From contig NZ_MAVV01000015.1 in assembly GCF_001707915.1 (NCBI RefSeq), positions 1 to 37,542 on the forward strand: a DNA stretch of 37,542 bases, given 5' to 3'. This document shows positions 9,237-17,572 of the stretch, in pieces. Both the position numbers and the translations under genes were made by a program. The DNA comes from Thermodesulfovibrio sp. N1. GTDB taxonomy: Bacteria; Nitrospirota; Thermodesulfovibrionia; Thermodesulfovibrionales; Thermodesulfovibrionaceae. Under the pieces are notes generated by a model. The model worked only from the letters and a program-made list of their open reading frames with translations, was not told where the DNA came from and did no database searches. How positions within the stretch are numbered: position 1 is the stretch's first letter; each line of letters begins with the position of its first letter.

Positions 9237-10904
9237 ATGAGAAGATTAAGTTTTATCTTTTTTTTATTATTTCTTTTTTGCTCTTCTGTTTTGGCAAGTG
9301 AAAAGAGATATTTCATATCTATTGAGAATTCACCATACATTGGTTCTGAAAACGCTCCTGTTACAATTATTGAGTTTATTGATTATCAATGACCCCATTG
9401 TGTAGAGGTCGGTCCGACCATTGATGGATTGGTTAGGGAGTTTGAGGGTAAAATAAAACTTGTTATTAAATTTTTCCCCTATCGATATAGAGATTATGCA
9501 AGAATTGCAGCAGAGGCAGCAGTGGAGGCATGGAAACAGGGTAAATTTGCTCAAATGCATGAGTTATTAATTAAAGGCTCACCAAGACTTGACAGAGAAT
9601 CTTTAATTGGCTATGCAAAGGAGCTTAATCTCGATCTGGAAAAATTTATAAAGGCAATAGACAATCAAGAAGGTGCTTCAATAATTGAAAGAGATTTAAA
9701 ACTTGCAAAAGATTTAGATCTTTATGTTACTCCTGCTTTCTATATCAATGGAATAAAGGTTTTAGGAGTAAGAGATTATGATTATTTTAAGGAGATAATT
9801 TTAAAGGAGCTTCAAAATGTTAAAAAAAGTAACATTATTTTTATTGTAAGTGTTTTTCTAATCATTTTCGCTCTTGTAAATATTGAGGGCTTTGCATCTG
9901 ATAAAGAGAAAAAAAAACTTGAACCACTACCTTTACCACCTATTCCAAAAGACAATCCAATGACACAAGAAAAAGTTGAGCTTGGTAAAAAACTTTTTTT
10001 TGACAGAAGACTCTCAGGAGATGGAACTACAAGCTGTGCAAGCTGTCACGATCCTGAAAAAGCTTTTACAGATGCCTCTGAAATCTCTTTAAGTTATCCA
10101 ACAACAAGAAACTTAAGGAATGCACCAACTTTATTGAATGTGGCTTATGCCAAATATCTTTTTTGGGATGGAAGAGCTAAGACTCTTGAAGAACAGGCAG
10201 AATTTCCAATTATGTCAGCCTTTGAGATGAATCAGAATCTTGAATTTTTAGAAGAAGAAATTAGAGTTGTCCCTGAATATAGAGAAGCCTTTAAAAAAGT
10301 TTTCGGTCAGGAAGTAAATATTAAATTAATAGCAAAGGCAATTGCTGCCTTTGAAAGAACTCTCATTTCTAAGAATGCACCAATTGATAGATTTCTAAGA
10401 GGAGATAAAAATGCATTAAGTGAAGAGGCTAAAAAGGGTCTTGAGATTTTTAAAGGTAAGGGGAAATGCATTGAATGCCATTATGGAGCTTACTTAAGTG
10501 ATCATGAGTTTCATGCTTTGATGGTTCCAGAAAATCCGAAATATGTTAATGAAGATAAATTTATAACTACAAGGCGCTATGTAGCCAAAATTAATAAATA
10601 TCCTGATTACATGAATGTAAAGGAAGACCTTGGCAGATATTTTAAAACGAAGAAAAAACAGGATTATAAAGCCTTTAAAACACCTACCTTGAGAGAAGTT
10701 GCAAAAACTGCTCCATATATGCATAATGGTATATTTAAGAGCCTTGATGAAGTTATTGAATTCTTCAACAAAGGTGGAGGAGAAGGAAACAGAGTGTTGA
10801 AACCTCTTAATTTGACAGAAGATGAAAAGAAAGCATTGAAAACCTTTCTTGTAGAGGCACTTACTGGAGAAGATTTACAAATTAAACCACCAGAAATTCC
10901 TTAA
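9237..10904 (+). CDS. DsbA-like thioredoxin-fold selenoprotein (Sec52), frame continuing into a di-haem peroxidase
   Basis: The ATG at 9237 follows AAAAGGAGG. Codons 1-22 encode a signal peptide (RRLSFIFF...VLA). Codon 52 is TGA (9390-9392) in the context EFIDYQ-TGA-PHC, exactly where DsbA/thioredoxin-fold proteins have the first Cys of CPHC or CPFC, so U-P-H-C is read. Downstream are the expected helical insert and the cis-Pro element VTPAFYING. The frame stays open in phase past the TGA through the DsbA domain (to about codon 195) and, as sequenced, on into a hydrophobic segment and a di-haem peroxidase, 555 residues in all. I think the DsbA protein natively ends near codon 198 (see the A7 run). 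It should be a periplasmic thiol-disulfide or thiol-peroxidase-like enzyme. A true stop at TGA is the alternative, but conservation of the domain after it argues against that. Confidence 0.85.
9390..9427 (+). promoter_or_regulatory. bacterial SECIS-like hairpin after the in-frame UGA
   Basis: The UGA is at 9390-9392. Eighteen bases later comes the apical loop GGTCC (9411-9415), closed by GGTC (9407-9410) with GACC (9416-9419). A lower stem pairs CCATT (9395-9399) with GATGG (9423-9427), with an asymmetric internal loop between them. From memory, E. coli fdhF also has 18 bases between UGA and its GGUCU apical loop, the part bound by SelB. I could not fold it computationally. Confidence 0.75.
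9817..10904 (+). CDS. di-haem cytochrome c peroxidase (CcpA/MauG family)
   Basis: The peroxidase module has two c-type haem motifs, CASCH (encoded near 10033) and CIECH (near 10467), plus family elements such as FFDRRLSGDGTTSCASCH, FWDGRAKTLEEQA and PYMHNG. It would reduce H2O2 in the periplasm using cytochrome c electrons. Its natural start looks like the ATG at 9817, 7 bases after AAAGGAG (9803-9809). However, that frame reads MLKKVTLFLL and stops at 9847-9849. Adding one A to the A7 run at 9822-9828 gives MLKKSNIIFIVSVFLII..., a normal signal peptide, and a 362-residue protein of usual size. As given, the module is in phase with the upstream DsbA domain instead. Confidence 0.85.
9822..9828 (+). 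other. A7 run at the DsbA/peroxidase junction: possible slippage site or homopolymer miscall
   Basis: With seven A's the DsbA frame passes into the peroxidase. With eight, the DsbA frame ends LQNVKKK-stop and the peroxidase ATG at 9817 opens a complete signal peptide. Both corrections come from the same single base, so the position is very likely where the two reading frames are decided. Confidence 0.7.
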
Positions 10905-10920
10905 TTTTATTGGAGGAACT

Positions 10921-11658
10921 ATGAAAATTGAAGATATAATAAAAGAAAAGCCTCATTTGCAAAGTCCTCTTGAGCTTTATGAAAAAATTAAAACTTTAAC
11001 TGACCAATGCAAAAAAGAAAAAGAAAGAGTAAAACTTGACAGTTATACCGAATTAATTGATATAGTCCTTAAAAATTTTTCCTCTGTTTTTCAAATCCCC
11101 TATGAATCAATTTCATTTTTGAAGGATGAAATTTTAAAAAGTGGTAAAAATCCTGTTAAAGATCCAGCAAGTCTATGGTCACTTCCGATTCAGAGTGAAG
11201 AACTTTCAAGGGAAGAAATTGACAGAATGCTTTTCATTTTGAGCAAACCCTTTTTTGTTTTCTTAAGAAAAGAAGGACAGAAGGCATCTTTTATGGATAC
11301 TGGAAAATGTCCAATCTGTGGAACAGACTCATCCCTTTCAATGATTGTTGAAAACAATGAAAGGGTAATGATTTGTCCTCTCTGTGAACATGGCGGAAGC
11401 TTTTTTAGAATAGGATGTCCCTATTGTTTTAATAAAAATTCAACAAGAATTGAGATACTTCTTGATGAAGAAGAAATAAGAGCAGAGCTCTGTCTTGAAT
11501 GTAATACCTATATAAAAAGCTTTAAAGAAGAACAGTATATAAAATATAAAGACCCTTTTTTAATTGATATAATCAGTCTTCCTCTTGATATAGTTGTACA
11601 GAAGCGTGGATATATAAGGCGATCATCGAATATAATCGGATTGAGAATAATTGAGTAA
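10921..11658 (+). CDS. fdhE: formate dehydrogenase accessory protein FdhE
   Basis: A 245-residue protein with an all-helical N-terminal half and a C-terminal half carrying rubredoxin-like cysteine pairs: CPIC (about residue 124), CPLC (158), CPYC (171) and CLEC (196). This is the FdhE layout. FdhE binds iron through the CxxC motifs and is needed for maturation or activation of formate dehydrogenases. GGAGG precedes the ATG. The gene ends in TAATG, sharing one base with the MoeA-type gene, so it lies in an operon with molybdenum cofactor synthesis. No formate dehydrogenase structural gene is in the window. Confidence 0.88.
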   Translation: MKIEDIIKEKPHLQSPLELYEKIKTLTDQCKKEKERVKLDSYTELIDIVLKNFSSVFQIPYESISFLKDEILKSGKNPVKDPASLWSLPIQSEELSREEIDRMLFILSKPFFVFLRKEGQKASFMDTGKCPICGTDSSLSMIVENNERVMICPLCEHGGSFFRIGCPYCFNKNSTRIEILLDEEEIRAELCLECNTYIKSFKEEQYIKYKDPFLIDIISLPLDIVVQKRGYIRRSSNIIGLRIIE

Positions 11659-13589
11659 TGAGCAAGAAAGTTTTTCATGAACTTTTATCTCTTGATGAAG
11701 CAAAGGAAAAACTTTTATCTTCTTTTAAAGAAAGGGTTTCTACCCCAATTGCCTTTGAATTAGTTCCAGTTAAAGAGTCTTTAGGAAGGATTACAGCTCA
11801 GGCAGTTACTGCTCAATTTTCCTCTCCCTATTTCCACTCCGCTGCAATGGATGGATATACTGTTAGAGCCCGTGATACCTTTCAGGCTACTGAAAGAGAA
11901 CCTGTAAGACTTAAAATCGGCGTTGATACACATTGGATTGAAACAGGAGACCCATTACCTCATGACTTTGATGCAGTAATACCAGTAGAGGATGTAAATA
12001 TAAAAGAAGGATTTATAGAGATTTACGCATCTGTGCCTCCTTACAATGATGTAAGACCAATTGGAGAAGATATTGTTGCAACAGAGCTGATTATCCCTGA
12101 AAGTCATGTTGTACGACCTGCAGATATTGGAGCAATGCTTGCAAGTGGTATAACAGAAATAAAGGTACGAAAGAAACCTATAATTGGAATTATTCCGACA
12201 GGTTCAGAACTAATTGATGTTGAAACAATTAAAGAGAGGATGCCGAACCCACCGGAACTCATAGAATATAATTCAGCTGTTTTAGGCAGTTTAGTTACTG
12301 AAGTAGGAGCAGAGCCAAAAATTTATCAAATTGTTCCCGATGAAGAAAAGGCAATAAAGAATGCCATATTAAATGCTCTAAAAGAATGTGATGTTGTCTT
12401 ACTTAATGCTGGGTCTGGATATGGAAAAGAAGATTTTACATATAAAGTTATAAATGAACTCGGAGAAATTATTATAAATGGCGTTGCAATAAAGCCAGGT
12501 AAACCCTTTATTGCAGGATTTATAGATAATAAGCCTGTTTTAGGAATTCCTGGTTATCCTGTATCAGCCTTTTTATGCTTTAACCTTTTTGTTAAGCCTA
12601 TTATAGAACTTTATCTTGGTGTATCAACAAAGAAAGAAGAACAACTCAAAGCAATACTTTCAAGACAGATTTCATCAAACATAGGTGTTGATGAATTTGT
12701 AAGAGTAAAAGTTGGAAGGGTAGGTAGTAAATACATAGTAACACCAATGGGAAGAGGAGCAGGACTGCTTATGTCTGTGGTAAGAGCAGATGGGTATATT
12801 GTTATTCCAAGAGGTTCTGAAGGCTTTTCACAGGGTACTGAGGTGGTGGTAAATTTATGGCGTAGTAAAGAGGAGATTGACAGCACTGTTGTATGTATTG
12901 GAAGTCATGACAACACCCTCGATGTTTTGTATAACTTTTTAAGAAAAAATTATCCCCATGTAACCCTTTCCTCTGCACATGTTGGTTCAATGGGTGGACT
13001 TATTGCAGTCAAAAAGGGAGAAGCTCACATGGCAGGAACTCATCTCCTTGATGAGGAAACTGGGCAGTATAATGTTCCTTTTATAAAAAAGCTTTTACTA
13101 GATAAAAAAGTTGTACTTATAAATCTTGTTTACCGAATTCAGGGGTTTATTGTGAAAAAAGGTAATCCAAAAAATATTAAAGGATTTGAAGACCTTATAA
13201 GGGAAGATGTTGTTTTCATAAACAGACAAGCTGGTTCAGGAACAAGACTTCTTCTTGATAAACATTTAAAAGAGCTTGGGATATCTTCTGAGTCTATAAA
13301 AGGTTATGAAAGGGATGAATACACCCATATGGCAGTAGCTTCAGCAGTGCTTACAGGAAGAGCTGATGTTGGATTAGGAATTTTATCTGCTGCACAGGCA
13401 TTGGGGCTTGATTTTATTCCTGTTACAGAAGAAAGATATGATATACTTATTCCTCAAGAATTCCTTGAACTTCCAATACTTCAAGCAGTTTTAAAAGTAA
13501 TAAGAGAAGATGAAGAATTTAAAAAATCAGTTCAGTCTCTTGGTGGATATGACACCCGTGATATGGGTAAAATTATTTATTCAAATTAA
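11658..13589 (+). CDS. moeA: MoeA molybdopterin molybdenumtransferase fused to a periplasmic-binding-protein-like domain
   Basis: 643 residues. Residues 1 to about 405 are MoeA: an N-terminal segment with SAAMDGYTVR and a double-psi region, the MoCF_biosynth domain with IPTGSEL and NAGSGYGKEDF, then the GIPGYPVSAF motif. Residues from about 412 to 640 are a type 2 periplasmic-binding-like domain (COG1910) with INRQAGSGTRLLLD and HMAVASAVLTGRADVGLGI, lacking a signal peptide, so it is cytoplasmic and probably binds molybdate, tungstate or a cofactor intermediate (inference). MoeA inserts molybdenum into molybdopterin-AMP. The fusion is known in archaea and various anaerobes. Its 3' end overlaps the converging NlpC/P60 gene by 4 bases. 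Confidence 0.9.
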   Translation: MSKKVFHELLSLDEAKEKLLSSFKERVSTPIAFELVPVKESLGRITAQAVTAQFSSPYFHSAAMDGYTVRARDTFQATEREPVRLKIGVDTHWIETGDPLPHDFDAVIPVEDVNIKEGFIEIYASVPPYNDVRPIGEDIVATELIIPESHVVRPADIGAMLASGITEIKVRKKPIIGIIPTGSELIDVETIKERMPNPPELIEYNSAVLGSLVTEVGAEPKIYQIVPDEEKAIKNAILNALKECDVVLLNAGSGYGKEDFTYKVINELGEIIINGVAIKPGKPFIAGFIDNKPVLGIPGYPVSAFLCFNLFVKPIIELYLGVSTKKEEQLKAILSRQISSNIGVDEFVRVKVGRVGSKYIVTPMGRGAGLLMSVVRADGYIVIPRGSEGFSQGTEVVVNLWRSKEEIDSTVVCIGSHDNTLDVLYNFLRKNYPHVTLSSAHVGSMGGLIAVKKGEAHMAGTHLLDEETGQYNVPFIKKLLLDKKVVLINLVYRIQGFIVKKGNPKNIKGFEDLIREDVVFINRQAGSGTRLLLDKHLKELGISSESIKGYERDEYTHMAVASAVLTGRADVGLGILSAAQALGLDFIPVTEERYDILIPQEFLELPILQAVLKVIREDEEFKKSVQSLGGYDTRDMGKIIYSN

Positions 13590-14536
13590 CCTTCCTGATT
13601 TTTAATTTCTTCTATAGCCTTTTCGATTGATTCTCTGTTAATTCCAAGAATGCGTTTTGCACCAATGTATCTACTTAGGTAGTAGGGTGCTTCAAGGCTG
13701 TCAATTGTTACTTTTTTTGACCTTGTTGATGCATGAATGAAGAGATTGTCTCCAAGATAAATTCCTACATGAGAAGGGAATTTTGCATAGGTTCTGAAAA
13801 ATACAAGGTCACCAGGTTGAAGTTCCTCTTTTTTAACTGGTACTCCCACTGTAAACTGTTCTCTTGCACTTCTTGGCAAATCAATTCCAACCATTGAGTA
13901 AACTTTTTTCACAAAAAAGGAGCAATCAAGTCCACTAAAGCTATTTCCACCAAATCTGTATGGCAGATGAAGCATCTTTTTTGCAAAAAGAAGTAATCTC
14001 TCTGTTATGCTCATTTGGGAAAGATCTTCTGATGCTTTAATTTCCTCTATTTCCTCCTTTTTTTCTTCTATGTCTAATTTAGCATTAGATAAAGCAGGAA
14101 CTTTTTCATTCTCTCTTATTGATAAATTTTCCTTTGGCTTAACTGGAGCTTTTACAAGTAGTTTCTGCCCTATATTTAATTTGTTACTGTTTAAATCATT
14201 TAGCCTTTTAAGTTCATCGACTGATATATTGTATTTTTTGGCAATTCTATATAAATTTTCGCCTTTTTTTACAATGTGATATTGAGGTTCTGTTGAATTT
14301 TTAAGTTCCTTTGATTTTTTTGTAATTTTACTGTTTTTTTCAGGAATTTCAAGTTTCATTCCTATTTGCAATTTATCAGTTGTTAAATTATTTGCTTCTT
14401 TAATATCTTCAACTGTAACATTGAATTTTTTTGAAATCCTGTAGATATTGTCGCCTTTTTTTACTGTGTATGTTTGAGCAAAAACAAGACAGGGGAAAAT
14501 TATTGAAGCTATTATAAAAATAAATATTTTACTCAT
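13586..14536 (-). CDS. secreted LysM-NlpC/P60 peptidoglycan endopeptidase
   Basis: 316 residues with a signal peptide (ending VFAQ), then two LysM repeats (about residues 22-66 and 85-130, each with the V-KKG-(D/E)N(I/L)YRI(S/A)KK pattern and an 'IG.KL' end), an acidic Lys/Glu linker, and a C-terminal NlpC/P60 domain (about 180-300). The catalytic Cys is in GLDCSFFVK, with His in PSHVGIYLG and a further His in FIHAS. It should cut peptide stems in peptidoglycan in the periplasm. A GGAGGTG site lies before the ATG, within the 3' end region of scpB, so the two genes are co-transcribed. Confidence 0.9.
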   Translation of the reverse strand: MSKIFIFIIASIIFPCLVFAQTYTVKKGDNIYRISKKFNVTVEDIKEANNLTTDKLQIGMKLEIPEKNSKITKKSKELKNSTEPQYHIVKKGENLYRIAKKYNISVDELKRLNDLNSNKLNIGQKLLVKAPVKPKENLSIRENEKVPALSNAKLDIEEKKEEIEEIKASEDLSQMSITERLLLFAKKMLHLPYRFGGNSFSGLDCSFFVKKVYSMVGIDLPRSAREQFTVGVPVKKEELQPGDLVFFRTYAKFPSHVGIYLGDNLFIHASTRSKKVTIDSLEAPYYLSRYIGAKRILGINRESIEKAIEEIKNQEG

Positions 14537-14547
14537 AAATCACCTCC

Positions 14548-15087
14548 TCATGCAGCATTAATTTTTTGAAGATCTATTGCTGGCAATTCATTTAAACTTG
14601 AAATACCAAAAACTTTTAAAAATTCCTTTGTTGTCCCATAAAGAAAGGGTCTGCCAGGCACTTCTTTTTTCCCTATGATTTTTATCAGTTTTTTTTCCAT
14701 TAGAGTTTTTATTGCATAATCAGAATTTACACCTCTTATTTTTTCTATTTCTGCTTTGGTAATGGGTTGTTTATAAGCTATTATTGCAAGGGTTTCAAGG
14801 GCTTGTTCAGAAAGTTTATTATTAAGAGTTAAATTTTTAAATAAAGTTATCCAATCAGCATAAGCGGGATTAGTTACCATTTGATAACTTTCTTCCATCT
14901 GAACTATTAAAATTCCTGATTCTCTTGATTTATATTCATTAATAAGTTCATCCATTATGTCTTTAATTTCTTTATCTTGAATATTAAAAAGAGAGCTTAA
15001 TATTTTTATGGAAAGGGGCTTATCGGAGATAAAAAGGAGTGATTCAAGAATTCTTTTTATTTGTTCTTTTTTTTGGAACAAATGCAT
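14548..15087 (-). CDS. scpB: segregation and condensation protein B
   Basis: 179 residues made of two winged-helix domains, the ScpB fold: KRILESLLFISDKPLSIKIL at the start, LSEQALETLAIIAYKQPITKAEIEKIRG in the centre and GRPFLYGTTKEFLKVFG near the end, all diagnostic. With ScpA and Smc it forms the bacterial condensin; scpA is not in this window. The promoter upstream predicts a nearly leaderless start at this ATG. Confidence 0.93.
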   Translation of the reverse strand: MHLFQKKEQIKRILESLLFISDKPLSIKILSSLFNIQDKEIKDIMDELINEYKSRESGILIVQMEESYQMVTNPAYADWITLFKNLTLNNKLSEQALETLAIIAYKQPITKAEIEKIRGVNSDYAIKTLMEKKLIKIIGKKEVPGRPFLYGTTKEFLKVFGISSLNELPAIDLQKINAA

Positions 15088-15095
15088 GCTTAGCC

Positions 15096-15125
15096 ATTAT
15101 ACACAAAAACAAGATGAAAAATCAA
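15096..15125 (-). promoter_or_regulatory. scpB promoter, leaderless type
   Basis: On the minus strand TTGATT (15125-15120), 18 bases, TATAAT (15101-15096). The ATG at 15087 is only 8 bases past the -10 box and has no ribosome site. Confidence 0.65.
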
Positions 15126-15152
15126 CTATTAATTTATATAAAGTTCATATGT

Positions 15153-15158
15153 CATAAT
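15153..15158 (+). promoter_or_regulatory. possible -10 box (CATAAT) of the VKOR-Trx gene
   Basis: CATAAT lies 7 bases before the ATG at 15166, in the same short divergent interval as the scpB promoter. No convincing -35 was seen. Confidence 0.3.
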
Positions 15159-15165
15159 TAAAATT

Positions 15166-15927
15166 ATGACTTTCAAATTTTTTAAGACAAGAACCATCAG
15201 CTTAATATATTTTGCTGGTTTGATTCTTACCACTGTGGAATTTATTTTTCAACTTATAGGGAAAAGTCTTTGTCAGACTGAAGGATGTAGAATTGTAGAA
15301 AGCTTTGTAAAAGGTGGAGATATTGTTTTGCTTATTTTTGGTATTTTTTTATTTACTATTCTGTTTTTCCTTTCTTTTAAAAAGGGACAAAAAGCTGATT
15401 ATTCCCATTCTTTAATTTTAATAATTGCTCTAACTGTTGAGGGTTACTTATTGGGATTTCAAAGTTTTATCTTGAAGGAATTTTGTGTCTTCTGTCTTAC
15501 AATTTTTGGATTCCTTTTTATAGCAACTATTTACAGATTTATGCAAGGAAGGAGGGAACTTATATATGCCTTTGTTTGTTTTTTGGCAGTATTTTTTATA
15601 ATTTACATAGTAAACCCTCAAATCAATGAATTCCCATCTTCAAGATATGTTTTAGTTTATTCTAAGGATTGTCCTTATTGTAATGAAATCATTAAATTTT
15701 GTGAACAATTTTCTATTCCAGTGAAAACCATAGAGGCTAACGAAATTGGAGGAATTTTGAAAAGTTTAAAAATAAATTCTGTTCCTGTATTATTCTACAA
15801 TGATGATTTAGAAAAGAAATTTATTATAGGAAATGACAATATAAAGACATATCTTTTAACTAAGGTAACTCCTCAGCAGAATTCATCTGAAGTATGTCCT
15901 ATTTTTGCTCCATCGGAATGTAAATAG
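15166..15927 (+). CDS. vitamin K epoxide reductase (VKOR) family protein with C-terminal thioredoxin-like domain
   Basis: 253 residues. Four or five membrane helices fill residues 10-150. VKOR cysteines are visible as a loop pair, LCQTEGC (about 36-42), and the quinone-side pair EFCVFC (about 105-110). After the last helix (about 130-148) comes a thioredoxin/glutaredoxin-like domain with the active site YSKDCPYC and a cis-Pro type element SVPVLFY. The fusion acts as an all-in-one DsbB replacement: it takes electrons from periplasmic thiol proteins and hands them to quinone. Two extra Cys sit near the C-terminus (EVCPIFAPSECK). It is a plausible partner of the DsbA-like selenoprotein 6 kb upstream. 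Confidence 0.88.
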   Translation: MTFKFFKTRTISLIYFAGLILTTVEFIFQLIGKSLCQTEGCRIVESFVKGGDIVLLIFGIFLFTILFFLSFKKGQKADYSHSLILIIALTVEGYLLGFQSFILKEFCVFCLTIFGFLFIATIYRFMQGRRELIYAFVCFLAVFFIIYIVNPQINEFPSSRYVLVYSKDCPYCNEIIKFCEQFSIPVKTIEANEIGGILKSLKINSVPVLFYNDDLEKKFIIGNDNIKTYLLTKVTPQQNSSEVCPIFAPSECK

Positions 15928-15944
15928 TGTTATTAAAAAATAAA

Positions 15945-15973
15945 TTGATAAATTAAAATTTTTAAGATAAAAT
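15945..15973 (+). promoter_or_regulatory. promoter of the amidohydrolase gene, leaderless type
   Basis: TTGATA (15945-15950), exactly 17 bases, TAAAAT (15968-15973), then 7 bases to the ATG at 15981. No Shine-Dalgarno sequence, so translation probably starts at the 5' end of the mRNA. Confidence 0.7.
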
Positions 15974-15980
15974 ATCCTTT

Positions 15981-16775
15981 ATGAAAATAATTGATTTTCA
16001 TACACATGCTTTTCCCGATGAAATTGCCGAAAGAGCAATGCAAAAACTTCAGGAAAATTGTATAGTTAAACCATTTCTGAACGGGACAATTTCAGAACTT
16101 TTAAGATCTATGGATAAAAACGGTATTTCCACATCTGTTTTATGTAATATTGCTACAAGACCAGAACAGTTTGAATCAATATTAAAATGGAGTAAAAGAA
16201 TTCGGTCTGAAAGAATTATTCCTCTTTTATCAGTTCATCCTGATGATAAAGAGTTAAAAGAACATTTAAAAATAGTAAAAAATGAAGGTTTCCCTGGAAT
16301 AAAAATGCATCCCTATTATCAAAATTTCTCTATAGATGATGAAAGAGCATTTTATATTTATGAATCCCTAATAGAAAACGATTTATTTATAGTAATGCAT
16401 TGCGGATATGATATTAGCTTTCCTGAATGGGATATTGCCTCTCCTGAACGAATATTGAATGTTTTAAATAAGTTTCCAGAACTTAAATTCATTACAACTC
16501 ATCTTGGTGGATGGAAACAGTGGGATGAGGTGGAAAAGCTAATTATTGGAAAGCCAATATACATGGAAATATCTTTTTCATTTGGATGGTTAGCAGAGGA
16601 TAAAATAAAAGACTTTATTATTAGACATCCTTCAGATTATATACTTTTTGGAACAGATTCTCCTTGGGCTGATCAAGGCAGGGAGATAGAAAATCTTAAA
16701 AAACTAAGCCTATCTGAATCTTTAATGGATAAAATTTTATATCATAACGGTATAAAGCTATTGAATATAAGATGA
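15981..16775 (+). CDS. metal-dependent amidohydrolase (amidohydrolase 2 family)
   Basis: 264-residue TIM-barrel hydrolase. Metal-binding elements appear in order: DFHTHAFPDE (residues 4-13), GIKMHPYYQNF (about 107), MHCGYD (about 138), THLGG (about 173) and GTDSPW (about 224). This is the pattern of the COG2159 group, which includes decarboxylases and lactonase-like hydrolases; the substrate cannot be told. It overlaps the YihY gene by 4 bases and heads a run that continues to thiD and purC. Confidence 0.83.
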   Translation: MKIIDFHTHAFPDEIAERAMQKLQENCIVKPFLNGTISELLRSMDKNGISTSVLCNIATRPEQFESILKWSKRIRSERIIPLLSVHPDDKELKEHLKIVKNEGFPGIKMHPYYQNFSIDDERAFYIYESLIENDLFIVMHCGYDISFPEWDIASPERILNVLNKFPELKFITTHLGGWKQWDEVEKLIIGKPIYMEISFSFGWLAEDKIKDFIIRHPSDYILFGTDSPWADQGREIENLKKLSLSESLMDKILYHNGIKLLNIR

Positions 16776-17572
16776 TTCTTAGACTTCCTAAATCGATAAT
16801 TGTAAGTTTTAAAGATTTTTACAAAGATGAGGGTATTTATCTAAGTGCTGCTCTTGCTTTTTTCTCGATTCTTTCAATTATTCCTTTAAGCATGTTCATT
16901 GTAAATATATTAATTACATTTACAAAAGAAGAGACTATTGTGAGATTTGTTTACAATAAATTAGTTTATTTATTCCCTTCAATAGAAATTCAGATGATGA
17001 CTGAAATCAAAAAGTTACTTATGTTAAAAGGAGTCAGTGAAATTTCAATACTTTTGTATGGATTTTTCTCATTACAGCTTTTTACAGCAATTGAGTTTTC
17101 TTTAAATAAAATCTTTAAAATATCAAAACAAAGAAATATTCTTGTGTCTTTTTTAATGTCCTTTTTCATAATTTTAATAATAATTGTAGCAGTTGCTGCT
17201 TCTTTCGGGATATCTTATATAATTAAGCTGATCCGACCTCCCATGATTGAAGAATTGAGCACAATAATGAGATTTTTCGTAAAATACGTTATTACCTTTC
17301 TTCTTGTTTTTGTAATAATAGGATGTCTATATAAGTTTCTTCCAAAAAAGAAGATTAAAACAGTTCCCATTCTTATTGGAACTTTAATCACTACTATATT
17401 GATTGAGTTTGCAAAATATATTTTTGCCTTTTATGTATCTAATATAATAAAAATAAGTACTCTTTATGGCTCTGTATCAACTTTTCTTGCCCTTCTTATG
17501 TGGCTTTTTTATGCCTGGGCAGTTTTTTTATATGGTGCCGAATTAATAAATAATCTTGATAGAAAAAAATGA
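16772..17572 (+). CDS. YihY/BrkB family inner-membrane protein
   Basis: 266 residues with about six membrane helices and the family's N-terminal signature SAALAFFSILSIIPL (residues 24-38), plus the C-terminal LYGSVSTFLALLMWLFYAWAVFLYGAEL region. The family was once called ribonuclease BN by mistake; its true function is uncertain, with transport suggested. Overlaps of 4 bases with both neighbours show it is part of the operon. Confidence 0.9.
   Translation: MILRLPKSIIVSFKDFYKDEGIYLSAALAFFSILSIIPLSMFIVNILITFTKEETIVRFVYNKLVYLFPSIEIQMMTEIKKLLMLKGVSEISILLYGFFSLQLFTAIEFSLNKIFKISKQRNILVSFLMSFFIILIIIVAVAASFGISYIIKLIRPPMIEELSTIMRFFVKYVITFLLVFVIIGCLYKFLPKKKIKTVPILIGTLITTILIEFAKYIFAFYVSNIIKISTLYGSVSTFLALLMWLFYAWAVFLYGAELINNLDRKK

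Noticed and set aside
9390-9392. TGA as a true stop, making the upstream part a pseudogene fragment
   Set aside because: The frame is open before and after it, the TGA falls on the first active-site Cys, the domain is intact downstream, and a SECIS-like hairpin with the expected spacing follows.
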